Source: Tillandsia leiboldiana
Taxonomy: Eukaryota > Streptophyta > Magnoliopsida > Poales > Bromeliaceae
Assembly (NCBI GenBank): GCA_029204045.2
Contig: CM055069.1
Location: forward strand, 26,330,825 to 26,394,824
DNA: 64,000 nucleotides
Direction: 5' to 3'
In this document: positions 10,633 to 20,434 of the stretch, piece by piece
Numbering within the stretch: the stretch's first letter is position 1
Layout: every line of letters begins with the position of its first letter
The notes under the pieces: model-generated
Seen by the model: the letters and a program-made list of their open reading frames with translations, nothing else
The model's database searches: none
What the model was told of the DNA's origin: nothing
Program-made: the position numbers and the translations under genes

Positions 10633-11712
10633 GGGATTTTTGGAGGCACGCATCCCGAGGTTCACGATTTTACGGCGCGGCGCGACGCTTGTTCTCCGGC
10701 GACCCGCTTCGCCCCTTCTCAGTGTTTGGACTCCCCCGACTCACCCCGACATCCGATTTCGCCGATTCTTGCGCCGTTGGACTCCTGGCAGGTAGGACTT
10801 CAACTCCTGTGTTTTGAGGTTCCTCGTTTTCCGTGCTGATCTTGGAGTTTTCTGAGCACCCATTTAACCCATTTTTCTTCGCGGACTTTTGGACAGCACC
10901 GCGGTGTTCTTGCCGTATCATTTCGCTCAGACGTCGGATCGAGGCGATTCGAAAGGCATTTTTCATCTACATTTCGCAAGGAATCTCCTGGATTTTTCTC
11001 AGATTTTTTTGGATTTTGCTCGAGGGTGAGAATCTCCTTTTTCTGTGGTTCTTTGTTACAGAAATTTGGTACAGTTTGGATTGGGGTGTTTCCCTTGCAG
11101 AAATTGTAACTCAGCGTAGAAAAATCGGATTTGTGCGTGCAGGTACTCGTTTCGACGGGTTCATCGCGAGGATCGCGATAGTATTTTTCTTGGATTTTTC
11201 TGGGCATTTTTCGCAGGTAAAAATTGGAGAATCCTGGACTGTGGTATTAAGGGACAGATTTTCGAAATTGTGAATGAATAGCTTATGTACTTTCCTTTGG
11301 GGTATTTTGTACAGATTGGTGGTGAGTATTTGGACTGAGCTTGGGTTTCGCTTTTGGGAACTTGGATTAGCGCTCGAGGTGGGTGATGTTGTGAACCTCC
11401 TACTTGTGAATGTCACTAGGCCTATTAGAATGCCTTGATCATGTGCTATTAATTGTGAATGTATCTAGCATGCTTGTATGGGATTAAGGTTTCTTTGTTA
11501 ATATTTGCATTGTTAGCGGGCTACAAGTTATTAAGTGGTGTTTCCATGTTTTAGATGTGCAGTTTAATTAGTTGGAAATAATACTAAAGCCATATCATCT
11601 CGTATGTTAAGGGAAGGTTTGGGCATGTGGTTAGAATTCATGTTGTAAAAAGGGTACTTGCTAGTAGATTATGCATCTAAATTGTATCATGTATTATATA
11701 TCATGCCACATG

Positions 11713-14700
11713 TGTAATGTTCTGGTTTTTCCCGTACAGTTTTTCCGTTGAATCCATTGTGTAGAACACCTAGTGTTGGTGTGTCTGGCCCATGGTGCAT
11801 CAAAGGGGTGCCACAGATGGACCCTGTGTGGTATTTTAGTTGATTTGGCCTTCGGCTGTGTTTGCCGAATTTTAGAAAGGGAATTGAGCCAAACGGAGTT
11901 CGGATTTGGATTCAGCGCGGAAAAACGCTTGAAAATGACTATTTATTTGTCGAATTTGGAGTCCGGATGACCAAATGCGGGCTTCCGAAAGTTTCGGGGG
12001 ATTTCTGGTGCATGGGGGTACTCCGTGGACCGGACTGAGCCACGTGGCAGCCCATTATTGGCCGGCTCACGTCGCTCGGTCCACGGGGAGGCGCGGCCGG
12101 TGCATGGACCGCGCGGCGGGCCACGTGGCATGCGCGGAGTGGCGGGCTCACGCGGCGCGGCTCAGCGGATGCGCGCGGGTCTTATGGACCGGGCGTAGGA
12201 CACATGTCGCCCGGGGATTCGTGGGCTCACGGGGGCGCGGTCCACGGGCGCATGGAGCGGCACCTCGGGACGTGTGCCAGCACAGTGCGCCAGTGCGGCT
12301 GGTCGGCCGCACATGGCCCGCACTCGATTGCGGGCCACGTGTCTGCCCGACGTTGGCCGAGCGCATGAGGGGTTTGACCGGGGTTGGGACGCGTGGCGCG
12401 CAGCGGAGCCGCTTGCACGGCTGTTTCGTGCTCGGGTACACGTGGCGGCTCCAAAATTTTCCGGGCGCGTCGGATGAACCCCGTCCAACCGCCTTGGCGG
12501 ATTCGGGCGCCCAAAATTTGGCGCCCGAATCCGGCCAAGGGGGGGGATTTTGGGCTGGGCAATAAAAGGGGCCTTGGGGGCCCTTTTTGCTCACTTTCTG
12601 TGCGGATTTGCACAGGGCACTCTCAAGGAAAAACCTTCCTCCACCTGAAATCTTTCTTACTGATCATTCCTGGGGATTTTAGGAGCGTGTTTTTCGAGGT
12701 TGGCCATTTTCCGGCGCGGCGCGACACTCGTTCTTCGACGACCTGTTTCATCCCTTCGCAGTGTTTAGGCTCCCCCGGCTCACCCCGACCTCTGATTTGG
12801 GTGATTCTTGCGCCGTTGGACTCTCGACTGGTAGGGCTTCATTTTTGATATTTTGAGTTGCCCCTGGTTTTCATGTGGCTTTTGAGTTTCCCGAGCTTCT
12901 TTGTGACCCATTTTTCCTCGCGGAGTTTTGGACAGCACCTGGTTGTTTTGGCTATAACTTTGCGCTCAGGCATCGGATTGAGGCGATTCAAAAGGCGTTT
13001 GTCATCTACTTCTCGCAAGGAATCTCCTAGAATTTTCTCAGAATTTTCTGAATATTTTTAGAAGGTGGAAATCTCCTTTCTCTGTAACTTTTTGGTACAG
13101 AAATTCTGCACAGTGTTGTTTGGGGTGTTCCCCTTGCCGAATTTGTATCTCAGCGATGGAAGCTCGGTTTTGAACGTGCAGGTACTCGTTTCGACGGGTT
13201 CGTCGCAAGGAATGCGACGGTATTTTTCTTGGAATTTTCTGAGCACCCTTCGGAGGTGCAAATCTGAGATCTTTAGATCGGTAATTTTGGGACAGATTTT
13301 GTGATGTTTGAAGGACTAAAATTATGTATGTTCTTCTTGGAGGTTTGGCACAGCATTGTGGTGAGTTTTGGTGCGAGCGTGGGTTTTCGCATTTGGGACG
13401 GGATTTTAGCGCTCAAGGTGGGTACCGTTGTTAACCTCTTACTTGGGATACCCCACTAGGCATATTGGAGTCAATCCGGTGTAATGTTGCTATTATACTA
13501 GTTGAATGAACATAGCATGCTTCATGAAAAGAAAAGGGCTTGTATCTTTAGAGGGCTGGATACTAATAAATGGTAAATTCTTGCAAATGTTAAGTTGATT
13601 AAAATCCCTGTGAACAATTGCTTAAATCTGTTGATAATTATCGGCTTAACCCATATCTTGCTTTGTGTTTAATTGAGAAACCTATGCACGTGTATAAATT
13701 AGCTTATGGCATGTTAGTACCTCAGATATTTCAAACAAAGGCATACTGTAATTCTTGTAGAATTGGAACACTAAAAATTATTCTGTTATTAAAGGACTTT
13801 TGCATGCTTGAATGGTCATCTAGTTAGGCCACCTTTTTTTGCTGAACTATCATGCTGGAATTGACTTAGGAGAAACCATGATTTCATTTTCTCCAGTTAT
13901 CTTGACATAGGGGATGTCATGCCCGGGTTAGGGCAGGGGCTGGGATAGAGTAGGCAGATACTTGGGTTTCGGGACAGGCAGGCTGTGTAGGCAGGGTATT
14001 GCGGCGACCGCGGATTTTGGGCGGTTGACCGGACAGTTGTTGCATCAGATCGGGGGAAGGATTTGGGCTTCTTTTAGTGGATGGTGCTGTTCCATTTAGA
14101 TCAGTGTCATGATCCAGTTCTGCGGACTTATTTTCCTTGGATACTTATTACCCATGCATTTTACTCGTGTGGGTCGCTCCCCTCGAGTGCCACTCCGAAG
14201 TGCGCATTATGCAGACTTGAGTCCTTGAGACTCCTATCCCCTATCGGTGTTATGCGTAGGCTGGCATACCCGATTTGGCAGGCATCGCAGGCAGTACCAG
14301 TGTTTACTGGGGTATAGATTGGTTTGGTCAGGCAGGCTTTGTTATTCTGATGCATATATGTAGCTATCTTTTAGCTGGGCATGTAGAGGCATACTAGTGG
14401 TAGCTTTTATCAGTAGTTTTATTTTCAGTGTACCACTTTTATTCTTTTCGCCTCTGGTAGTCCTAGTGGGCAGGTTCGAGTTGAGGTTTACCCACTAGGG
14501 GAGGCTACTGTCTTTATAGTAGTTCTCACCCCCACCCTTTCTCCCTTTTCTTTTCCCCTGTGTTTTGCAGAGTCCTCGACATTCCCTCTTCCCGGGATCG
14601 AGGTAAGAGGATCGTTGACTAGTGTAGCTTCTTCCCTGATACAGCATACAGTAGATTTTGATGTATCTCCAGTACACTCAGACGCTTGTTTTCCCCTTTT

Positions 14701-14963
14701 ATTTTGGGTCTGGCTTCGGCCAGCTGGATGTATTTTATTTAGTGAGCTGGGAGAGACACATGTATATTTTTGAGAGTTATGTTGTGCTTTACTTTCCAGT
14801 ATTCTTCTGAGATGTACTAGTTTTAGTTTAGCTCTGTTTTATGCTCCTTTATTATATCTTCATATCTGAGCAGGTTACCAGCGCTTCGTGTACATGGGAA
14901 ATTCCGTGTGCGCGGCGGATCTGTGGACGAGCCCGGGTTCTGGTTTACACCGGGGGCGTGACA
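11713..14963 (+). repeat. 5' LTR of element C
   Basis: 3,251 bp, TGTAATGTTCTGG to GGCGTGACA. U3 carries CACGTG at 12041, 12122, 12336 and 12439. The core promoter has the weak form CAATAAAAGG near 12560, where B and E have TATAAATAG. No gene is seen in this stretch. Confidence 0.95.
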
Positions 14964-14971
14964 GATTAAGA

Positions 14972-14983
14972 TGGTATCAGAGC
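14972..14983 (+). promoter_or_regulatory. Primer binding site of element C
   Basis: TGGTATCAGAGC, separated from the LTR end by the 8-nt spacer GATTAAGA. It is complementary to the 3' end of plant initiator-Met tRNA. Confidence 0.93.
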
Positions 14984-15142
14984 TTAGGGATAGGTCAGTC
15001 GGGACTTAGGAAACCCTAGGCTTTTGGCAGACCCTAGGATGGCAGGGCGCGAGTGACGCGACATTTTGCGAAAGTCGGCAATTTATTATTAACTCTTTCT
15101 GTGAGTGGAGAGGGATTGGCATATCCTATTTCTGGTAGACTA

Positions 15143-15166
15143 TTATGTTGGCTGCAGACAACATAA
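15143..15166 (+). promoter_or_regulatory. Conserved leader hairpin with CTGCAG loop (element C)
   Basis: Stem TTATGTTG / CAACATAA, loop GCTGCAGA, 159 nt after the primer binding site and 18 nt before the first gag-frame ATG. It is identical in A and D. Confidence 0.6.
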
Positions 15167-15184
15167 GGTTACAGAAATAGGGGG

Positions 15185-17343
15185 ATGTCCATGACTTTCG
15201 CTGGATTGGGTCGAGAGTGCTTTTGTTTACTGACCCGTGGTTTCTTGTGTGGCAGGATGCCTCCTATGCGGCAGATCTCTACTCGGGGTACTCCTACACC
15301 CCCGGAGGAGCCGGAGCAGTCCGGGCCCTCGGAGATTAGTGAGCTCAGGGCCATGGTGGCCCAGTTGGCGGAGAGCCACCGCCGTCAGGAGCAGAGGTTT
15401 GACCAGTTGCTTGCCCAGGTTGGGGCACCTCCCCCTACTACTGTAGAGGCCCTTGTACCACCTGTTGTACCACCGGCTATTCCACCAGTCCCTACGGCAC
15501 CGTCGTCGAGCAGTGGGGCCCAGGGGATGTTCAGGCCGTTGACCCCGGCGGAGGAGCGGGAGTTTGCTGACAAGCTCTCACAGTTTTGCAAGCGAGGACC
15601 GCCTAGGTTCTCAGGGCGGAGCACACACCCGTGGGAGATAGGATCGTGGCTGGCAGCAATGGAGAAGTTATTTCGGGACTTCTTCATTGACCATAGATAC
15701 AGAGTGCATATGGCAGTACACTGTATAGAGGGGGATGCAGATGCCTGGTGGCGTCGGGTTGAGCCTTTGGAGTTTCAGATTACCCGACAGCTGCCTTGGT
15801 CAGAGTTTCGGCGGATGATTATGGACACCTATTTCTCCACGAGCGTGAAGAAAAAGATTGAGGATGACTTGAAGAATCTACAGCAAGGTGATCGGGCTGT
15901 GTGGGATTATTTTCAGGAGTTCACGCAGTTGCTCAACTGCGTGCCCTATGTGGCCAGGGATGGGCCGCACCAGGTCGAGCTTTTTGAGACGGGTCTGCGC
16001 CCTGAGATTTATACCTTGGTGCACGCCCAGAGGCTTCAGACCTTATCGGAGGCGGTGGATCATGCACAGTGGGTCGAGAGGGGAGACCACGTAGTTGCTA
16101 GGCGTGGGGGCGCGGTCGCTCAGAGTTCTGAGAGGAAGCGACCAGCGTCCGACGATGGGGGACAGGCCAGCTCCTGGAGGCCGCCCCGACCGCCACCGCC
16201 TCAGTTTTTGGGCCGTGGGCGATCGGAGCGGCGAGGGTCTGGGGGATCCCAGAGGCCCCCGCAGCATCAGCAGCAGCCCCAGTGACAGCAGCAGAGGTCG
16301 CAGTCCCGACAGCAGGGGTCACAGCGGCAGAGGCAGCAGCAGCAGCAGTCAAGGCAGTCTCAGTCGGCGGTCAGGTGCATCTTTTGCAGGGGACAACACC
16401 CGTCGGATACTTGTGATCAGAGGTATGGCCGCTGTTATCGGTGTGGACAGTCTGGCCACATTCGAGCTACTTGCCCTTTCTCGACATCGCAGGCCCCTTC
16501 TTCAGCATCAGCCCCTTCGGCGCCCGAGCAGCGGCCTTATGCTCCAGCGAGCAGGGCTCCTTCTTCGCATCCTGCAGACTACAGACCCCCGGCACAGAGT
16601 GGGCGTGTTTACGCCGCCCAGGTAGAGGACTCCGCAGCAGCCGACCACGTGGTGGCAGGTATCACTTTACTTTTTGGTACTAGAGCTCACTCTTTATTTG
16701 ATACCGGTGCATCACATTCTTTTATCAGTAGATCATTTGCATCATCCTATGGATTAGAGTTAGGTCGGTTGCCACATGCATTAGAGGTACGGATTCCTGA
16801 GCATACATTGCATGTAGAGGAGTGTTGTTGGTCTTGCCCTGTACAGCTTGAGTCTTGGGTTTTGCCAGCGGACCTTATGGTCCTTAGTCAGCTGCGAGAT
16901 TTTGACATTGTACTGGGGGTGGATTCGCTAGCCCGCTATTTCGCGACGATTGACTGCGCCGTGAGGACTGTTACTTTTAGCGAGCCAGGCCAGGAGGTGT
17001 TCGTTTACAGGGGGTGCCAGAGTGCTTTCTTTGCCTCTGTGGTTTTGACTTCTCGGGCGAGGCAGATGATGCGCAGTGGCTGCGTAGCCTTTTTGGCTTG
17101 TGTGGTAAAGGAGCCTACGGCGGCACCGGGACTCACGGATATCCCTATTGTCCATGAGTTCCCGGACGTGTTTCCACCGGAGTTGACTTGTATGCCGCCG
17201 GATAGGGAGGTCGAGTTTTTGATTGACGTAGTCCCAGGAACTGCGCCAATCTCTAAGGCTCCTTACCGGATGGCACCGGCTGAGTTGCGAGAGTTAAAGG
17301 CGCAACTTCAGGATTTAATGGATAAAGGCTTTGTGAGGCCAAG
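15185..17343 (+). pseudogene. Element C gag-pol, part 1: gag, knuckles, protease, start of RT
   Basis: The frame opens at ATG 15185; a second ATG at 15257 starts MPPMRQ, the form of start expected for this gag family. It encodes an N-terminal coiled-coil-like stretch, the capsid (from about GPPRFSGRSTHPWEIG to VHAQRLQTL), a Gln-rich basic linker, two knuckles (CIFCRGQHPSDTC, CYRCGQSGHIRATC), protease DTGAS and the beginning of RT. A TGA at 16283-16285 in the Gln-rich linker, probably a decayed CGA, is the only break. The frame is otherwise open to 17343, where element D is inserted inside an Arg-Pro-Ser segment; it resumes at 28536. Confidence 0.93.
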
Positions 17344-19417
17344 TGTCACGCCCCGGGTGTAAACCGGAACCCGGGCCCGCCAACAGATCCGCCGTGCACA
17401 CAGAATTTTCTATGTGCACGAAGCGCTGGTAACCTGCTCAGATAGATAATATACAATAAAAGAGCATAAACAGAGCTGAACTAATAAAACTAAAAGTAAT
17501 CTCAGACTGAAATAAGCTACAAGCTGAAATAAAAGTACAATATACTCCCAGCTCACCATAAATATACAACCAGCTGGCCAAAGCCAGACCCAAAAGGAAA
17601 CTACTGAAGTCTGAGATACAAAAGGGGGTACAATAAAAACCTCGCTAGTCTCTCACTTGGGGTAGACGATCTAGCTAGTCGGCGATCCTCTTACCTCGAT
17701 CTGCCGCTAAAGGCCCAGCAGCTCCCACAGATGACTCTGCAAAACAAAGGGGAAAAGGACAGAAAACAACAATGGGGGTGAGAACTACTAGATAAACCAG
17801 TAGCCTCCCCTAGCGGGTATAACCTCTAATGCTGACGCACCCACTAGGAATAAAGAGGCAAAAGGAAGAACAGTGGTATGCAATAAAGACTGCTGAAAAA
17901 GGAACTACCACTACTATGCCTCTAAATGCAGTGCCAAAAGATAACTGTATATATGCAACTATAAAGCTGACTGCCCAAAGAAACCCAATCAGAGGGCCAG
18001 GAAATACTGGCACTGCCTGCTCTGTTATCACTCACAACTCACCAACTGACCGGCACCCATCACGGTCAAAAAGCCTACTCCGGAGTGGCACTCGAGGGAA
18101 GCGACCCACACGAGTAAAGTGTCTCTGTATCAATCATCTCTGTAACCGATGTCTCACAATAGCAGGACTAGATCATGACCATGATCAAAGTGGGAATACT
18201 CCATCCACTAATGCAACCCTGATCCCCAATCTGATGTGATAATAACATCCGGTCAACCGCCCAAAATTCGCGGTTGCCATTATATCCCCCAATCCCCAAG
18301 AAGAGTCTAAACTGTCCCAGACTCAAGATCCAACTACACTATCTCAAGATCCCAGTCTGACTCGATCGTCATGCATCGATAGAGAAGAATATCAGTAAAA
18401 CATGTTTTCTCCTAAGTCAAATCCCATAATACAGTGCTGCAGTAAAATAGTGGCCTAACTAGATGTCCAATTAAACATACAATTATTCCTTTAAAAAGTA
18501 TTAGAAAAGTGACTAAGGTTTCTTGTAAAGAATCATTTTATAATATTATTTATTTGCATGCAGTTTAAGATATAGCAATTGTCCAACTTCATTGTCCCAG
18601 ATTGATCACATAGCAGCTATCAATTAATTTAGGGGGCCAATGCAATAGGTTCATATACCACGAGTTAACTGTCACATTTATAATTGGGAAACTCTACTAT
18701 TCCTAGTGAGCAAGTCAACAAAGAGGGAAACGCAACCACCCACCTCGAAAAGCGTGCACAACACACCCAGAAAATACCCGCTGTCCTCTAAGCACACCGT
18801 CAGCTGAAACAGTATCCTACAACATCACACAAGTGTACACGGTGTAAAAACTACAAGTTCCAAACACATAATTGCTGTTTTTGCAATCAGCACGCAAAAC
18901 GAGGAATTTCACCTCTGTCTCGAGCTCCTAAAATCTCAAAAAAATCACGGTTGCGTTCCTCGCGAAAAGTAGCCCAAAATCGACTCTTAAATCGCCTCGA
19001 TCTGATATTCCTACGCTGAGAAATAATTCGTCGAAGTCGCCGCTGTCCAAAAACCCAAACAGCAAAAGAGGGGGTCAAAACACCTCGGGAATCGTGCCAA
19101 GAAATCGGAATCCAGAGAAACCACCAACACAGAAAACGAAGCCCTACCTCTTAGGAACACACTGGCGAAGAAATCGTCGAAAAAGGACTCCTGTACTGCG
19201 CAGGGGACTCCTCGGACTGAAATGCGACGATAACGGGCCAAGATTGGGGAAAAACGAGGCACACTGTAAAATCCGGATCGCCGCTGTCGAACTTCCAAAA
19301 ATTCTGGAAACCCACCACGAGATGCAAAATAGTGTGAGGAACAACTTTGCTAAAGGTCCCTCCCTCTCTTTCCCTCTCTACACTTCGGAAAAAGCCAGAG
19401 AAAAGAGAGAGGTGGGC

Positions 19418-19427
19418 TATATATATA
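19418..19427 (-). promoter_or_regulatory. TATA box of element D 3' LTR
   Basis: TATATATATA in the context GGGCC-TATATATATA-GCCC on the minus strand. The copy in the 5' LTR, which would drive the element, is at 27561-27570. Confidence 0.65.
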
Positions 19428-19625
19428 GGCCCAAAAGTCTTTTGGAAAAATTCCCTCCATGTCCCAAGATTCGGGTGCCCGGTCCGGCCCAGCCCGATTT
19501 CGGGCGCCAACAGTGCGGCCCGGCCCGCCAATTTCCGGGCGCGCACAGTGCGGCCCGGCCCAGCCCACTCGCGCACAGGATCCCGCCGCACACCGCACAG
19601 CCAATCGACCCGCCCCAGAGCCCGC

Positions 19626-20063
19626 CACGTGTCCGCCAAACAGGCGGCAGCCGTGCGGGCCCAGCGGGGAAGCGCCACGTGCCCCCTCCCCGGGTCAGCG
19701 CGGCGTGCGGCACCAACCACTGGCGTGGTGCCACGTGGGGCGGCGCCGCCAGACGCGACCGCCGGTCCGTCAACGCGCCGCCCACGTGCGCGTACGGCCG
19801 CAGTCGTGCGGTGCTGCGTGCGCCACGCGCACATGGGCCGGCCAATCCGGGGCCGCCACGTGGCGCACCCCGGTCCACCGTGCACCGCGCACGCTGCCCC
19901 CGCCTGCCCGACCTGCCCGCGCTGCCCGCGCGCGATCCCTGCGCCGCGCGTGCTGCACCGGCCCAACCGGTGCCTGCCACGTGGCCCGCCGGTCCACCGT
20001 GCACCGGCGGCCCGCTCCGTGGACCGAGAGCCGTGCGCCGGCCCAATAAGAGCCTGCCACGTG
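19626..20063 (-). promoter_or_regulatory. Cluster of seven CACGTG sites in U3 of element D
   Basis: CACGTG starts at 19626, 19676, 19732, 19783, 19857, 19978 and 20058: seven in 438 bp, where about 0.1 would be expected at equal base frequencies. All seven are kept in the 5' LTR (about 27770-28207). They lie upstream of the TATA box on the minus strand. Such sites bind bZIP or bHLH factors in plants; their use here is inferred. Confidence 0.6.
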
Positions 20064-20387
20064 TCCCCGGCCGGTCCACAGCTTCCCCCGTGCACCAATT
20101 TGCGCAGAAAACTTTCGGGGGTCCATTTTTGGGCATCCGGACTCCAAATTAAATAAGTAAATAGCCGTTTTCAAGCGTTTTTCCGCGCTGAATTCAAATA
20201 CGGCCTCCGATTAGCCTGATTCCACTCCTAAAATTCGGCAAAGGCAGCCGAAGGTCAGGCTTGCTCCCAAATCCTCTCTGGTTCCAAACAACATATCACT
20301 TTGACATGTTGGGGCCCCACACACCACTAACAGGTGTTCCACACCCCGAAACAGGGGAAAAACACAGGGAAAAACTGGGACACTACA

Positions 20388-20422
20388 TCCTCCCCCACTA
20401 ACAAAAGTTTCGTCCCCGAAAC
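20388..20422 (-). promoter_or_regulatory. Polypurine tract and conserved 3' inverted motif of element D
   Basis: On the minus strand, AGTGGGGGAGGA (20388-20399) abuts the 3' LTR. GTTTCGGGGACGAAAC (20407-20422), a perfect 6-bp inverted repeat, lies 19 nt from the LTR. The first primes plus-strand synthesis; the role of the second is unknown to me. Confidence 0.85.
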
Positions 20423-20434
20423 GAAAATCATACC

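Larger units (their letters stand above)
9739..11712 (+). repeat. 3' LTR of element B, first part
   Basis: Starts TGTAGTGTTCTGG directly after the polypurine tract and runs to the insertion point of element C, with the target copy ACATG at 11708-11712. It contains U3 with three CACGTG sites, two TATA boxes and part of R. The remaining 1,247 bp lie at 48090-49336. No gene is seen here. Confidence 0.92.
17344..20387 (-). repeat. 3' LTR of element D
   Basis: 3,044 bp; on the minus strand it runs TGTAGTGTCCCAG (20387) to GGCGTGACA (17344). Its 3'-terminal hairpin is ACCCGGG/CCCGGGT (17352-17375). It carries 40 bp near 19270-19310 that the 5' LTR lacks; the gap is bordered by short AAA repeats. 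It contains no gene: long open frames between 19100 and 20170 on both strands reflect GC-rich sequence. Confidence 0.96.

Noticed and set aside
14972..14983. tRNA gene suggested by TGGTATCAGAGC
   Set aside because: Only the short primer binding site complementary to the tRNA 3' end is present; no cloverleaf follows.
19100..20175. Long overlapping frames in GC-rich DNA (also 27465-28317, 12000-12600, 10030-10640, 45080-45800, 30460-31030)
   Set aside because: They fall in U3 of gypsy LTRs, occur in several frames and both strands at once, have no recognisable domain, and match non-coding LTR copies elsewhere in the window.
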